Assembly (NCBI GenBank): GCA_025966355.1
Contig: JAICWZ010000093.1
Location: 1-7,292, forward strand
Direction of reading: 5' to 3'
From: Thermomicrobiaceae bacterium
GTDB lineage: Bacteria > Chloroflexota > Chloroflexia > Thermomicrobiales > Thermomicrobiaceae
DNA length: 7,292 nt
Of this stretch, positions 1-4,950 are shown one piece after another. Within the stretch, counting starts at the first letter, position 1, and each line of letters begins with the position of its first letter. The notes beneath the pieces were generated by a model that saw only the letters and a program-made list of their open reading frames with translations, ran no database searches and was not told the origin of the DNA. The position numbers and the translations under genes are program-made.

Positions 1-383
1 GGAACTACTTAGTCGTCAACGGCTTGAACTGGACCCCGCGTACCGGCGACGCCCGCCTCAACCCCGGCGACCCGAATCGGACCATTGACGAACCCCTGGA
101 CATTTTGGAGCCGAATCAAAGCACGTTCATGGTGGACTATGGGCAGGGCAAACTCGCCGTACCCCCGGCGCTGTATGACCAGACCTTTACGGTCCTCATA
201 CAGTCAACGACCGGAGCGACCTCGGCAGTCACGCTCGTCGTCCATGCTCAGAACGCGTCCAACGGCGCTTACAACGGCGACTGGTTTAATTCGGCGGGCG
301 ACACGGCGACGGTAGCCAACGCAGTAACGATTACAGGCACAGTGCCGGCCGCTCCGAAACCGCTCACCGAAACGAGGGATTGA
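1..383 (+). CDS. 3' end of a probable secreted Ig-like/beta-sandwich protein (5' end outside window)
   Basis: The reading frame (codons from base 3) is open from the window edge to a TGA at 381-383, so this is the C-terminal part of a longer protein of which about 126 residues are visible. A TTG at 24 could be read as a start, but it has no Shine-Dalgarno sequence and the frame is open before it, so I treat the gene as 5'-partial. The visible part is rich in Thr, Ala, Asn, Val and Gly, with alternating hydrophobic stretches such as TFTVLIQS and AVTLVVHAQN that look like beta strands of an extracellular sandwich domain. No membrane anchor or sorting motif is seen at the C-terminus. A segment GDWFNSAGD resembles the start of the first C-terminal repeat (EWFNADG) of the exported protein at 938-2410. 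The stop codon abuts the hairpin repeat at 384. Function unknown; I recognise no named family. Confidence 0.65.
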   Translation, partial: NYLVVNGLNWTPRTGDARLNPGDPNRTIDEPLDILEPNQSTFMVDYGQGKLAVPPALYDQTFTVLIQSTTGATSAVTLVVHAQNASNGAYNGDWFNSAGDTATVANAVTITGTVPAAPKPLTETRD

Positions 384-467
384 CTCTCGCAGAGGCGCAG
401 AGGCGCAGAGGCGCAGAGTTCTTGACATAAATATCTCTGCGTCTCCGCGCCTCTGCGAGAGATATTC
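384..467. repeat. Hairpin repeat copy 1 (GCAGAGGC tandem units), probable bidirectional terminator
   Basis: The left arm (384-418) is CTCTC, three tandem 8-base units GCAGAGGC, then GCAGAG. The right arm (435-461) is its reverse complement with only two units, one of which carries two substitutions (GCGGAGAC when read on the opposite strand). The loop (419-434) is AT-rich. The arms can form a stem of more than 25 bp with one unit looped out. The outer right flank ends in GAGATATTC, matching the inverse of the GAATATCTC edge at 6513. It sits between two convergent genes, starting right after the stop at 383 and ending about 10 bases before the stop of the gene at 478. Termination for both genes is inferred; the same family recurs at 2900-2974 and 6513-6534. 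Confidence 0.85.
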
Positions 468-477
468 GTTCCATCGT

Positions 478-678
478 CTACCGCTCGTTTCGCCTGCGCT
501 CGTGCTCCGCCTGCCAGGCTTCGATGCGGGCGCGCAGTTCGTTGCGGCTGCTCTCCGTTTCGACGCGGCGCACGCCGAGCCGGGCAAGCAGCCGTTCAAC
601 ACCGACGCCGAAGACGAGACCAAGCAGTACGATGACGACGATCCAAATGAGCACTGAGCGACTCCTTACCGACTCCAT
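478..678 (-). CDS. Small single-pass membrane protein, function unknown
   Basis: A 66-residue protein if the ATG at 678 is used. A strong hydrophobic helix, from about LIWIVVIVLLGLVFGVGV (residues 10-27), follows a short Arg-containing N-terminus. The remainder (RLLARLGVRR...EAWQAEHERRRNER) is charged, Arg/Glu-rich and probably helical. Two starts are possible. The ATG at 678 has no Shine-Dalgarno sequence but lies 8 bases after a -10-like TACACT, which would suit a leaderless transcript. A GTG at 654, beginning MLIWIVV, has AAGGAG seven bases upstream and would give 58 residues. The gene converges on repeat copy 1 and diverges from the exported protein gene at 938. Codon use resembles its neighbours. 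I recognise no family; a membrane-anchored helical accessory protein is all that can be said. Confidence 0.65.
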   Translation of the reverse strand: MESVRSRSVLIWIVVIVLLGLVFGVGVERLLARLGVRRVETESSRNELRARIEAWQAEHERRRNER

Positions 679-776
679 ACGTTAAGAGTGTAGCGGACGT
701 CGGTCGACCAGGTCGCTGGCATGCCATGTGCATCGTGCGCACTGACACGATCTCCGATCGTCGGTCGCATCTCTTC

Positions 777-785
777 TGGTAGGAT
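777..785 (+). promoter_or_regulatory. Possible extended -10 promoter element for the exported protein gene
   Basis: TGG-TAGGAT fits an extended -10 pattern (TGn plus four of six bases of TATAAT). No convincing -35 is seen at the usual spacing. A very similar element, TGG-TAGAGT, precedes the selenoprotein gene at 4481-4489. It would give a leader of about 145 bases upstream of the ATG at 938. Confidence 0.3.
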
Positions 786-797
786 GAAGTATCCGTC

Positions 798-829
798 GTC
801 TCCTTGCGCGAGGAGACTGGCAGCGCCAG
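798..829 (+). promoter_or_regulatory. Two adjacent hairpins in the leader of the exported protein gene
   Basis: The first hairpin is GTCTCCT (798-804), loop TGCGCG, AGGAGAC (811-817), a perfect 7-bp stem. The second is CTGGC (817-821), loop AGC, GCCAG (825-829), a perfect 5-bp stem stacked directly on the first and sharing one base. They are followed by a G/C-rich stretch without a T-tract, so they are not typical terminators. They lie about 110 bases upstream of the start codon in the probable 5' leader. I could match them to no known riboswitch class; mRNA stabilisation or a protein-binding site are possible roles. Confidence 0.35.
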
Positions 830-937
830 GGCGTGTCGTCGCGCGCCCGTTCCAGGCAATGTGATGACGGATTAGGGACTAGCCGGCGGGCGTCGCTCCA
901 ACTGACGCGTGCTGAAGCTCCTGAAGGGGGACGAGGA

Positions 938-2410
938 ATGAAGCCACGGCTATTTGTACGCGGTTGGAGCATTGTGCTCCTCGTGATGGTCGGCCTGTTC
1001 GCGGCGGTTGTGCCGTCGGCAGCCGCGACCGGACCCAGTTTTTCGAACGAGACTCCATCGACGCTGTCCGTGCATCAGCCCGGATTTATCATGCTGTCGG
1101 TGCAGATTTCAGCCGATAGCCCGATTAGCGACATCACGATGACGGTCGACGGCAAGCAGCTCTCGCCGGAGATCGCCGGGCCGAGCACGTTGCAACAGAC
1201 CGCGTCTATCGAATGGCCGTTCGCCGAGGGCCAGCACACGGTCGCGGTAAGCGCCATGGCCAACGGGCTTGAGAGCTCGACAAGCTGGACCTTCATTGTC
1301 GTCGGCAGCACCAACTCGGCGCTGATTTCGTTCGACAAATACACACCCGGCCAGACGTCGTACGTCGTCAGCGGACCGGTGAGTGTCGGTGCCGACGTTC
1401 ATCTCGATCAGAGCCTTGGCGCGGCCAGCCGGATCATGATGGTGCTCGACGGTAATGTCGTTGATTACGACGTCGCCGGCAGCAGCACGGATTTCACGGT
1501 CTCCTATACCAGCAGCCTGGCCGACGGCGCGCACGAAGCGACGATCGCCGTGCAAGCCGGTAACGCGATCAACGTCGTGACCTTTAGCTTCTCGATCACC
1601 AATACCGCGAATCCGAACGAGAATGCCGCGATTCCGACGCTCTCGAATCTCACCCCGGCACCGTACTCCACCAGCGCGCCGGGCAACGTGACGATCAGTG
1701 CCTCGGCGACCTCCGACTCGGCGATCAAGACGCTGACACTCGCCGTCGGGCCGATCACCCTGGCACCGACGATCACGACCGACGGCAACCTGACGACCGC
1801 CACGGCGACCACGTCACTGGCAGCGGGAACCTACACCGTCACCGCGACCGCCGTGGATAGCGACAATGATCTCTTCACGGCGCAGTGGGATATCGTCGTC
1901 TCCAGCAATCAGGGCGATGGCGAGTGGTTCAACGCCGATGGCACGCCGAAGGCCGATCAGATCAACGCCACCATGCGTTCGCTGGTCGAGGCGTTCCGCT
2001 GGCACCTCTACGGTCAGTCGTGGGACGCGAACACGATTCCTGATATGCCGACCCACGCCACGAACTTCTCGGTCGCCGATCCGCTGAGCGATTGGGTGAC
2101 GAATGGCACGTTCGACGCGCAGGCGACGAATGCCACGCTGAAGAGCCTGGTCGAAGCGTTCCGCTGGCACTTCTTCGCCATCAGCTGGGATCTGCGCAGC
2201 CACTGTGAAATGCCGACCCATGCCGACTGCAACAATCCGTTGCCGCCGCAGCATATCGATCCCTGGTTCACGTCGAACGGAACCGCGATACCTGACAACA
2301 TCACGGCGACGCTGCGTAGCCTGGTCGAAGCGTTCCGCTGGCACTTCTGGGGCTATTCCTGGGACGGACAGCAGCACTTCGAAATGCCGACGCACGCCTA
2401 CGAGGGATAG
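938..2410 (+). CDS. Exported Ig-like protein with three C-terminal SLVEAFRWH/MPTHA repeats
   Basis: 490 residues from the ATG at 938. That start is chosen because AAGGGGG lies seven bases upstream and a signal peptide begins there: basic MKPRLFVRGW, then the hydrophobic core SIVLLVMVGLFAAVV, then a probable cleavage site after PSAAA near residue 30. The open frame extends upstream to 833 but gives no sensible N-terminus. Three Ig-like/cadherin-like segments follow, at about 32-123, 125-222 and 231-323. Each ends in a strand such as TFIVV, FSFSIT or WDIVV, preceded by (E/D/A)G(Q/A/T)(H/Y)T-type turns. From 329 to 487 are three copies of a roughly 46-residue repeat with invariant SLVEAFRWH, SWD and MPTHA. 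There is no C-terminal anchor or LPXTG motif, so it is probably released, or bound to the surface through its domains. No enzyme motif is visible. Two hairpins follow the stop, so the gene is probably monocistronic. Ligand and role are unknown; binding or adhesion is a guess from the Ig-like architecture. Confidence 0.85.
   Translation: MKPRLFVRGWSIVLLVMVGLFAAVVPSAAATGPSFSNETPSTLSVHQPGFIMLSVQISADSPISDITMTVDGKQLSPEIAGPSTLQQTASIEWPFAEGQHTVAVSAMANGLESSTSWTFIVVGSTNSALISFDKYTPGQTSYVVSGPVSVGADVHLDQSLGAASRIMMVLDGNVVDYDVAGSSTDFTVSYTSSLADGAHEATIAVQAGNAINVVTFSFSITNTANPNENAAIPTLSNLTPAPYSTSAPGNVTISASATSDSAIKTLTLAVGPITLAPTITTDGNLTTATATTSLAAGTYTVTATAVDSDNDLFTAQWDIVVSSNQGDGEWFNADGTPKADQINATMRSLVEAFRWHLYGQSWDANTIPDMPTHATNFSVADPLSDWVTNGTFDAQATNATLKSLVEAFRWHFFAISWDLRSHCEMPTHADCNNPLPPQHIDPWFTSNGTAIPDNITATLRSLVEAFRWHFWGYSWDGQQHFEMPTHAYEG
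1922..2398 (+). repeat. Three tandem protein repeats within the exported protein
   Basis: Copies cover protein residues 329-374 (bases 1922-2059), 385-429 (2090-2224) and 441-487 (2258-2398), separated by linkers of about 10 residues. Shared order: a W(F/V) pair, then an (A/N)(D/N)GT-like turn, then AT(M/L)(R/K)SLVEAFRWH, four residues, SWD, a stretch of 6 residues, then MPTHA. The middle copy has two nearby cysteines, Cys423 inside the motif and Cys431 just after it, that could form a disulfide; the other copies have none. At DNA level the copies match closely around the SLVEAFRWH codons but differ elsewhere, so the motif appears to be held by selection and not by recent duplication. Confidence 0.85.
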
Positions 2411-2411
2411 C

Positions 2412-2428
2412 TCGTACAATTCGTACGA
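2412..2428 (+). terminator. Short hairpin just after the exported protein stop
   Basis: TCGTAC (2412-2417), loop AATTC, GTACGA (2423-2428) form a perfect 6-bp stem directly behind the TAG at 2408-2410. It is followed by TTGCATG and no long T-run. It may act together with the large palindrome at 2440 in ending or protecting the transcript. Confidence 0.35.
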
Positions 2429-2439
2429 TTGCATGAAAT

Positions 2440-2473
2440 CAACCGCGCGTGAGAATATTCTCACGCGCGGTTG
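2440..2473. terminator. 34-bp perfect palindrome, probable terminator or protein-binding site
   Basis: The two 17-base halves (2440-2456 and 2457-2473) are exact reverse complements, with a GC-rich outer part (AACCGCGCG) and the centre GAGAATATTCTC. It lies 29 bases after the stop of the exported protein gene and 64 bases before the next start. No T-tract follows, so if it terminates transcription it is of the I-shaped, high-GC kind. The zero-length formal loop and perfect symmetry also suit a dimeric regulator binding in front of the gene at 2537. Confidence 0.6.
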
Positions 2474-2536
2474 CACCGCAGCGGCCCGGTGTCGCATGGT
2501 CCGATACGTTCTCACGTTGTCATTGCAGGGGTATCT

Positions 2537-2899
2537 ATGAGTTTGGGCGATATCGGGTTCGTAGCGGCGTTCATTGCTTTTCCGCTCGTGATTGTCGCCC
2601 TCTGCTTATTGGGATTGCGCACGCTCAGCCAGCGCCAGCACCAGCCGCTCGCCCGCTTCAGCTCCAACACACCGGCCGAATCGACGCAGGAACTTCCGGT
2701 CGCCCAGGTCGCCGAGGCCGAGCACGACTGGGCAGCCAAGGTCAAGCCAACACGCGGTCAGGCGCCAACCGAGACGCCACCCAGCGAGCGCACCCAAACG
2801 TTCATCATGCCCAACTACCGTGGCCGCAGCCGTGGCGTCGTCCGCCGCGCCAACGCGAAGCCGAAGCGCAGCAAACAGCACCCCACGAACGAGGATTGA
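2537..2899 (+). CDS. Small membrane-anchored protein with a basic tail, function unknown
   Basis: 120 residues from the ATG at 2537, chosen because AGGGG lies about seven bases upstream and the hydrophobic helix then starts the protein; the open frame back to 2471 crosses the palindrome. Residues about 8-29 (FVAAFIAFPLVIVALCLLGL core) form one transmembrane helix. The next 60 or so residues are polar and rich in Gln, Glu, Pro and Thr. The final 30 are strongly basic (RGRSRGVVRRANAKPKRSK), which could contact nucleic acid, phospholipid or an acidic partner. The N-out or N-in orientation cannot be decided with certainty; the positive residues after the helix favour a cytoplasmic tail. The stop at 2897-2899 abuts repeat copy 2. 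No family recognised. Confidence 0.7.
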   Translation: MSLGDIGFVAAFIAFPLVIVALCLLGLRTLSQRQHQPLARFSSNTPAESTQELPVAQVAEAEHDWAAKVKPTRGQAPTETPPSERTQTFIMPNYRGRSRGVVRRANAKPKRSKQHPTNED

Positions 2900-2974
2900 T
2901 ATCTCGCGCAGAGACGCAGAGACGCAGAGTTCTTAATTTATAGAATTCTCTGCGTCTCCGCGTCTCTGCGCGAG
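2900..2974. repeat. Hairpin repeat copy 2 (GCAGAGAC units), probable bidirectional terminator
   Basis: The left arm, 2903-2929, is CTCGC followed by GCAGAGAC twice and GCAGAG. The right arm, 2948-2974, is its reverse complement with one mismatch in 27. The loop (2930-2947) can pair further as TTCT/AGAA. The mismatch (CTCCGC in the right arm) is at the same place as in copy 1, so both copies descend from one already asymmetric hairpin. The element exactly fills the gap between the convergent stops at 2899 and 2975. Confidence 0.9.
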
Positions 2975-4378
2975 TCATTTCCCCAAATGGAACGCCTCAT
3001 GCAAGGACGGGACGGCGCGCTCCAGGTCGCTCATCGAGATAACGCAGGAGATGTTGAGTTCCGAGGAGCCCTGGGCGATCGCCACGATGTTGATGTGGTT
3101 GTTCCCCAACGTCTGGAAGACGTTGCCGGCCACGCCGGGCGTGCCGCGCATACCAGCGCCCACCACCGCAATCGCCGCCAGATCGGGATTGAGCGAGACG
3201 CTGAGAATCGTCTGGCGATGCAGCTCCAACTCCAGCTCCTGTTCAAGCAACTGCACTGCGTGAGGACCGTCGGCGTTCGGTACGAGGAAGCTGAGGCTGT
3301 GCTGCGATGACGCCTGCGAGATCATGTAGACGTTGATACCGGCCCGGCCGATCGCACCGAAGACGCGCCCGGTCACGCTCGCCACACCGAGGAAACCGCT
3401 GCCCTCAACCGTCACGACGCTGACATTGGAAATCGCCGTGATCCCTTTGACGGCGCCGTTCTTCACCGCATCGGGGCCGATGCGCGTGCCCGGGTGAACC
3501 TTGTTGAACGTGTTCTTGATCCAGATTGGGATGCTGAGCGCCGCAGCCGGCTGCATGGTGCGCGCGTGGATCACTTTCGCGCCGAAGTAGGCGAGTTCGG
3601 TCGCTTCGCTGAATGAGATGGACGGCAGCGTGCGCGCATCGGGCACCAAACGCGGATCGGCCGTCATAACGCCGTCGACATCGGTCCAGATCACGATCTC
3701 ATCGGCTCGCAAGGCGTTGCCGATGATCGAGGCCGAGTAGTCGGAGCCGCTTCGCCCAAGCGTCGTCGTCGCTCCGGAGCGGCTGGCGCCGAAGAAGCCG
3801 GTGACGACCGGCAGCGTGCCGGACTCCAGCAACGGACGCAGAACAGCCTCCGCCTGGACGCGTGTCTCGTCGAGCATCGGGTTGGCCGCACCGAAGCTGT
3901 CGTCGGTGACGATGACGCGGTCGGAATCGACATTGACCGCCGCCACGCCGCGCGCTTCGAGCGCCGCGGCCACGACCAACGAGCTCATCCGCTCGCCGAA
4001 GGACACGATGAGATCGCTCGAACGTGTCGAGAGATCGCGCAGCACATAGACCGATTCGAGCAGCCGCCCGCAGCGCTGGCAGAGCTCATCGATGGCGACG
4101 CGCGTCCGCTCGCCAGGTTCGCCCGGCCCGACCAGTTCGGCGATCGCCGCGAAATGCCGTTCGCGCAACCCCTCGCACAAGCGTTCGGCCGCCTCGCGAT
4201 CGCCACCGGCCGCCGACGTCGCTTCGGCGAGCAGCATGTTGGTGACGCCGCCCATCGCCGAGACGACGGCCACCTGAGCGTCACCGCTCGCTCGCCCTTC
4301 GGCCAGAATCTCGACCGTTCGGCCAATCGCGGCAGCCGTCCCAACCGACGTGCCGCCGAACTTCATAACTCGCAACAT
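2975..4378 (-). CDS. lysC: Aspartate kinase, monofunctional, two ACT domains
   Basis: Phosphorylates L-aspartate with ATP to 4-phospho-L-aspartate, the first step towards threonine, methionine, lysine and diaminopimelate; cytoplasmic. With the ATG at 4378 it has 467 residues, the usual size for a monofunctional enzyme. Amino-acid kinase motifs are all present: KFGGTSV (6-12), SFGERMSS (126-133), TTLGRSGSDYSA (205-216) and WTDVDGVMTADPR (231-243). Two ACT domains follow at about 320-385 (QASSQHSLSF) and 400-465 (VVGAGMRGTPGVAG, AQGSSELNIS). These ACT motifs resemble those of ThrA-type kinase/homoserine dehydrogenases more than short LysC forms, so feedback by threonine is a reasonable inference, but no dehydrogenase domain is fused. 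The open frame extends to a GTG at 4417; the ATG at 4378 puts the glycine-motif strand in the usual place and has a weak GGGG before it, and the ATG at 4366 is also possible. It converges on repeat copy 2 and diverges from the selenoprotein gene. Confidence 0.96.
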   Translation of the reverse strand: MLRVMKFGGTSVGTAAAIGRTVEILAEGRASGDAQVAVVSAMGGVTNMLLAEATSAAGGDREAAERLCEGLRERHFAAIAELVGPGEPGERTRVAIDELCQRCGRLLESVYVLRDLSTRSSDLIVSFGERMSSLVVAAALEARGVAAVNVDSDRVIVTDDSFGAANPMLDETRVQAEAVLRPLLESGTLPVVTGFFGASRSGATTTLGRSGSDYSASIIGNALRADEIVIWTDVDGVMTADPRLVPDARTLPSISFSEATELAYFGAKVIHARTMQPAAALSIPIWIKNTFNKVHPGTRIGPDAVKNGAVKGITAISNVSVVTVEGSGFLGVASVTGRVFGAIGRAGINVYMISQASSQHSLSFLVPNADGPHAVQLLEQELELELHRQTILSVSLNPDLAAIAVVGAGMRGTPGVAGNVFQTLGNNHINIVAIAQGSSELNISCVISMSDLERAVPSLHEAFHLGK

Positions 4379-4480
4379 CCCCAGCCCCAACCATTTCCAA
4401 ACGTATTGCGAACGCACGACAAGGCTGATAAGAATACTCGAATTCCACCTGCGCCGTCTCGCGAGGCGGGCCCGTTCGTA

Positions 4481-4489
4481 TGGTAGAGT
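4481..4489 (+). promoter_or_regulatory. Possible extended -10 promoter for the selenoprotein gene
   Basis: TGG-TAGAGT matches an extended -10 pattern and lies about 50 bases before the ATG at 4541. It mirrors TGG-TAGGAT upstream of the exported protein gene. The 162-base gap to the divergent kinase gene must also hold the kinase promoter; the only candidate seen is TATTCT on the - strand (about 4433-4438), which is weak. Confidence 0.4.
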
Positions 4490-4540
4490 AGGACGTTGGA
4501 GTCATCGGGCTTCGACGCGCATTCAGCGATGGGAGATGCC

Positions 4541-4792
4541 ATGTCGCACACCCTGGAGATCGAATACTGCACGTCGTGAGGCTACCGAGAAAAGGCCACC
4601 GGTGCGGTGGACTCACTGCTGGAAAAATTTGACGCCCACATTTCCGAGGCGAAGCTTAAGCCTTCGTCGGGTGGGCGCTTCGAAGTCTCGGTCGACGGAA
4701 CGCTCGTCTATTCCAAACTCAAAGTTGGGCGCTTCCCGGAGACGGACGAGATTCTCGAAATCGTCGGAAAGCAGGTCGGCGCGGAGAGCTGA
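4541..4792 (+). CDS. selW: SelW-like (Rdx family) selenoprotein, in-frame TGA codes for selenocysteine
   Basis: The gene runs from the ATG at 4541 (GGGAG a few bases upstream) to the TGA at 4790-4792, giving 83 residues with selenocysteine at position 13 from the TGA at 4577-4579. The N-terminus reads LEIEYCTSUGYREKA: a beta strand followed by a CxxU redox motif (Cys10, Sec13), exactly where SelW/SelT/SelH/Rdx proteins carry CxxU or CxxC. The frame after the TGA continues with the family's conserved features: an amphipathic helix (SLLEKF), the SSGGRFEVSVDG hairpin, and GRFPETDEIL before the final helix. The length is normal for bacterial Rdx proteins. The fold is thioredoxin-like, and thiol-linked redox activity in the cytoplasm is inferred from the family. 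A bSECIS-like hairpin lies at 4594-4613. UGA ends other genes here, so it is specifically recoded; selA, selB, selC and selD must lie elsewhere. Conventional calling yields only a 61-codon fragment from a GTG at 4607. A nonsense mutation of a Cys form is the alternative, less likely given the hairpin and intact downstream frame. Confidence 0.9.
4594..4613 (+). promoter_or_regulatory. Candidate bacterial SECIS element
   Basis: CCACC (4596-4600), loop GGUGC, GGUGG (4606-4610) form a perfect 5-bp upper stem. Beyond a G-A mismatch, two more pairs (AG 4593-4594 with CU 4612-4613) can extend it. The apical loop begins with G-G-U, as in the E. coli fdhF element that SelB reads, and starts 21 bases after the UGA, inside the 16-37 base range known for bacterial SECIS elements. 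It lies within the coding sequence, as expected for bacteria. SelB binding itself is inferred. Confidence 0.75.
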
Positions 4793-4807
4793 CGCGGATG
4801 CCGGCAG

Positions 4808-4863
4808 ATGAGGCGCCCAGTCCGGCAGGCTTCGTCCAGCAGACAGGGCGCCTCATTTCTTGT
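4808..4863 (+). terminator. Intrinsic terminator after the selenoprotein gene
   Basis: ATGAGGCGCCC (4808-4818) and GGGCGCCTCAT (4846-4856) are a perfect 11-bp stem, which a G-U and an A-U pair can lengthen. The right arm is followed by TTTCTTGT, a U-rich tail. The 27-base loop is long but can hold internal pairing. It ends the selenoprotein transcript before thiI. Confidence 0.8.
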
Positions 4864-4869
4864 CATAAT
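4861..4869 (+). promoter_or_regulatory. Possible extended -10 promoter for thiI
   Basis: TGT-CATAAT is an extended -10 (TGn plus five of six bases of TATAAT). It overlaps the T-rich tail of the terminator before it, so the selenoprotein transcript would end where the thiI transcript begins. No clear -35 is seen. The leader to the TTG start would be about 75 bases. Confidence 0.45.
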
Positions 4870-4950
4870 ATTTCTACGGTATCGCGTCAGTCGCGGTGTA
4901 GATCTGCTCATTGATATTGGAACGGCCCGAGGGGCTTGGGAGGAGTGGTC

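Noticed and set aside
24..26. TTG at 24 as the true start of the first gene
   Set aside because: The frame is open to the window edge and no Shine-Dalgarno sequence precedes it; the protein has no signal peptide from there, although its content looks extracellular.
422..427. TTGACA in the loop of repeat copy 1 as a -35 box
   Set aside because: The base run 17 downstream is CCGCGC, no -10 is present, and the next gene in that direction is far off across an opposite-strand gene.
384..461. CRISPR array from the short tandem units
   Set aside because: The units are 8 bases, contiguous, without unique spacers, and form the arms of one hairpin.
798..829. Cyclic di-GMP (GEMM) riboswitch ahead of the exported protein gene
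   Set aside because: The conserved GEMM core sequences are not present; only generic stems are seen.
682..972. - strand ORFs (596-859 and 682-972) in the divergent gap
   Set aside because: They have no ribosome site and a composition unlike real proteins (Arg/Ser/Cys-rich), and they overlap the real genes on both sides.
1814..2515. Long - strand ORF of 233 codons opposite the exported protein repeats
   Set aside because: It mirrors the GC-rich codons of the real gene, has an Arg/Val-rich composition typical of antisense frames, and overlaps the palindrome.
4577..4579. TGA as a nonsense mutation or UGA reassigned to another amino acid
   Set aside because: UGA ends thiI and the aspartate kinase, so it is not reassigned. 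The codon lies exactly at the family's redox position with a SECIS-like hairpin behind it, and the downstream frame is intact.
4607..4792. A 61-codon ORF starting at GTG
   Set aside because: It has no ribosome site, begins inside the SECIS-like hairpin and is the in-frame tail of the selenoprotein; as a protein it would lack the redox motif.
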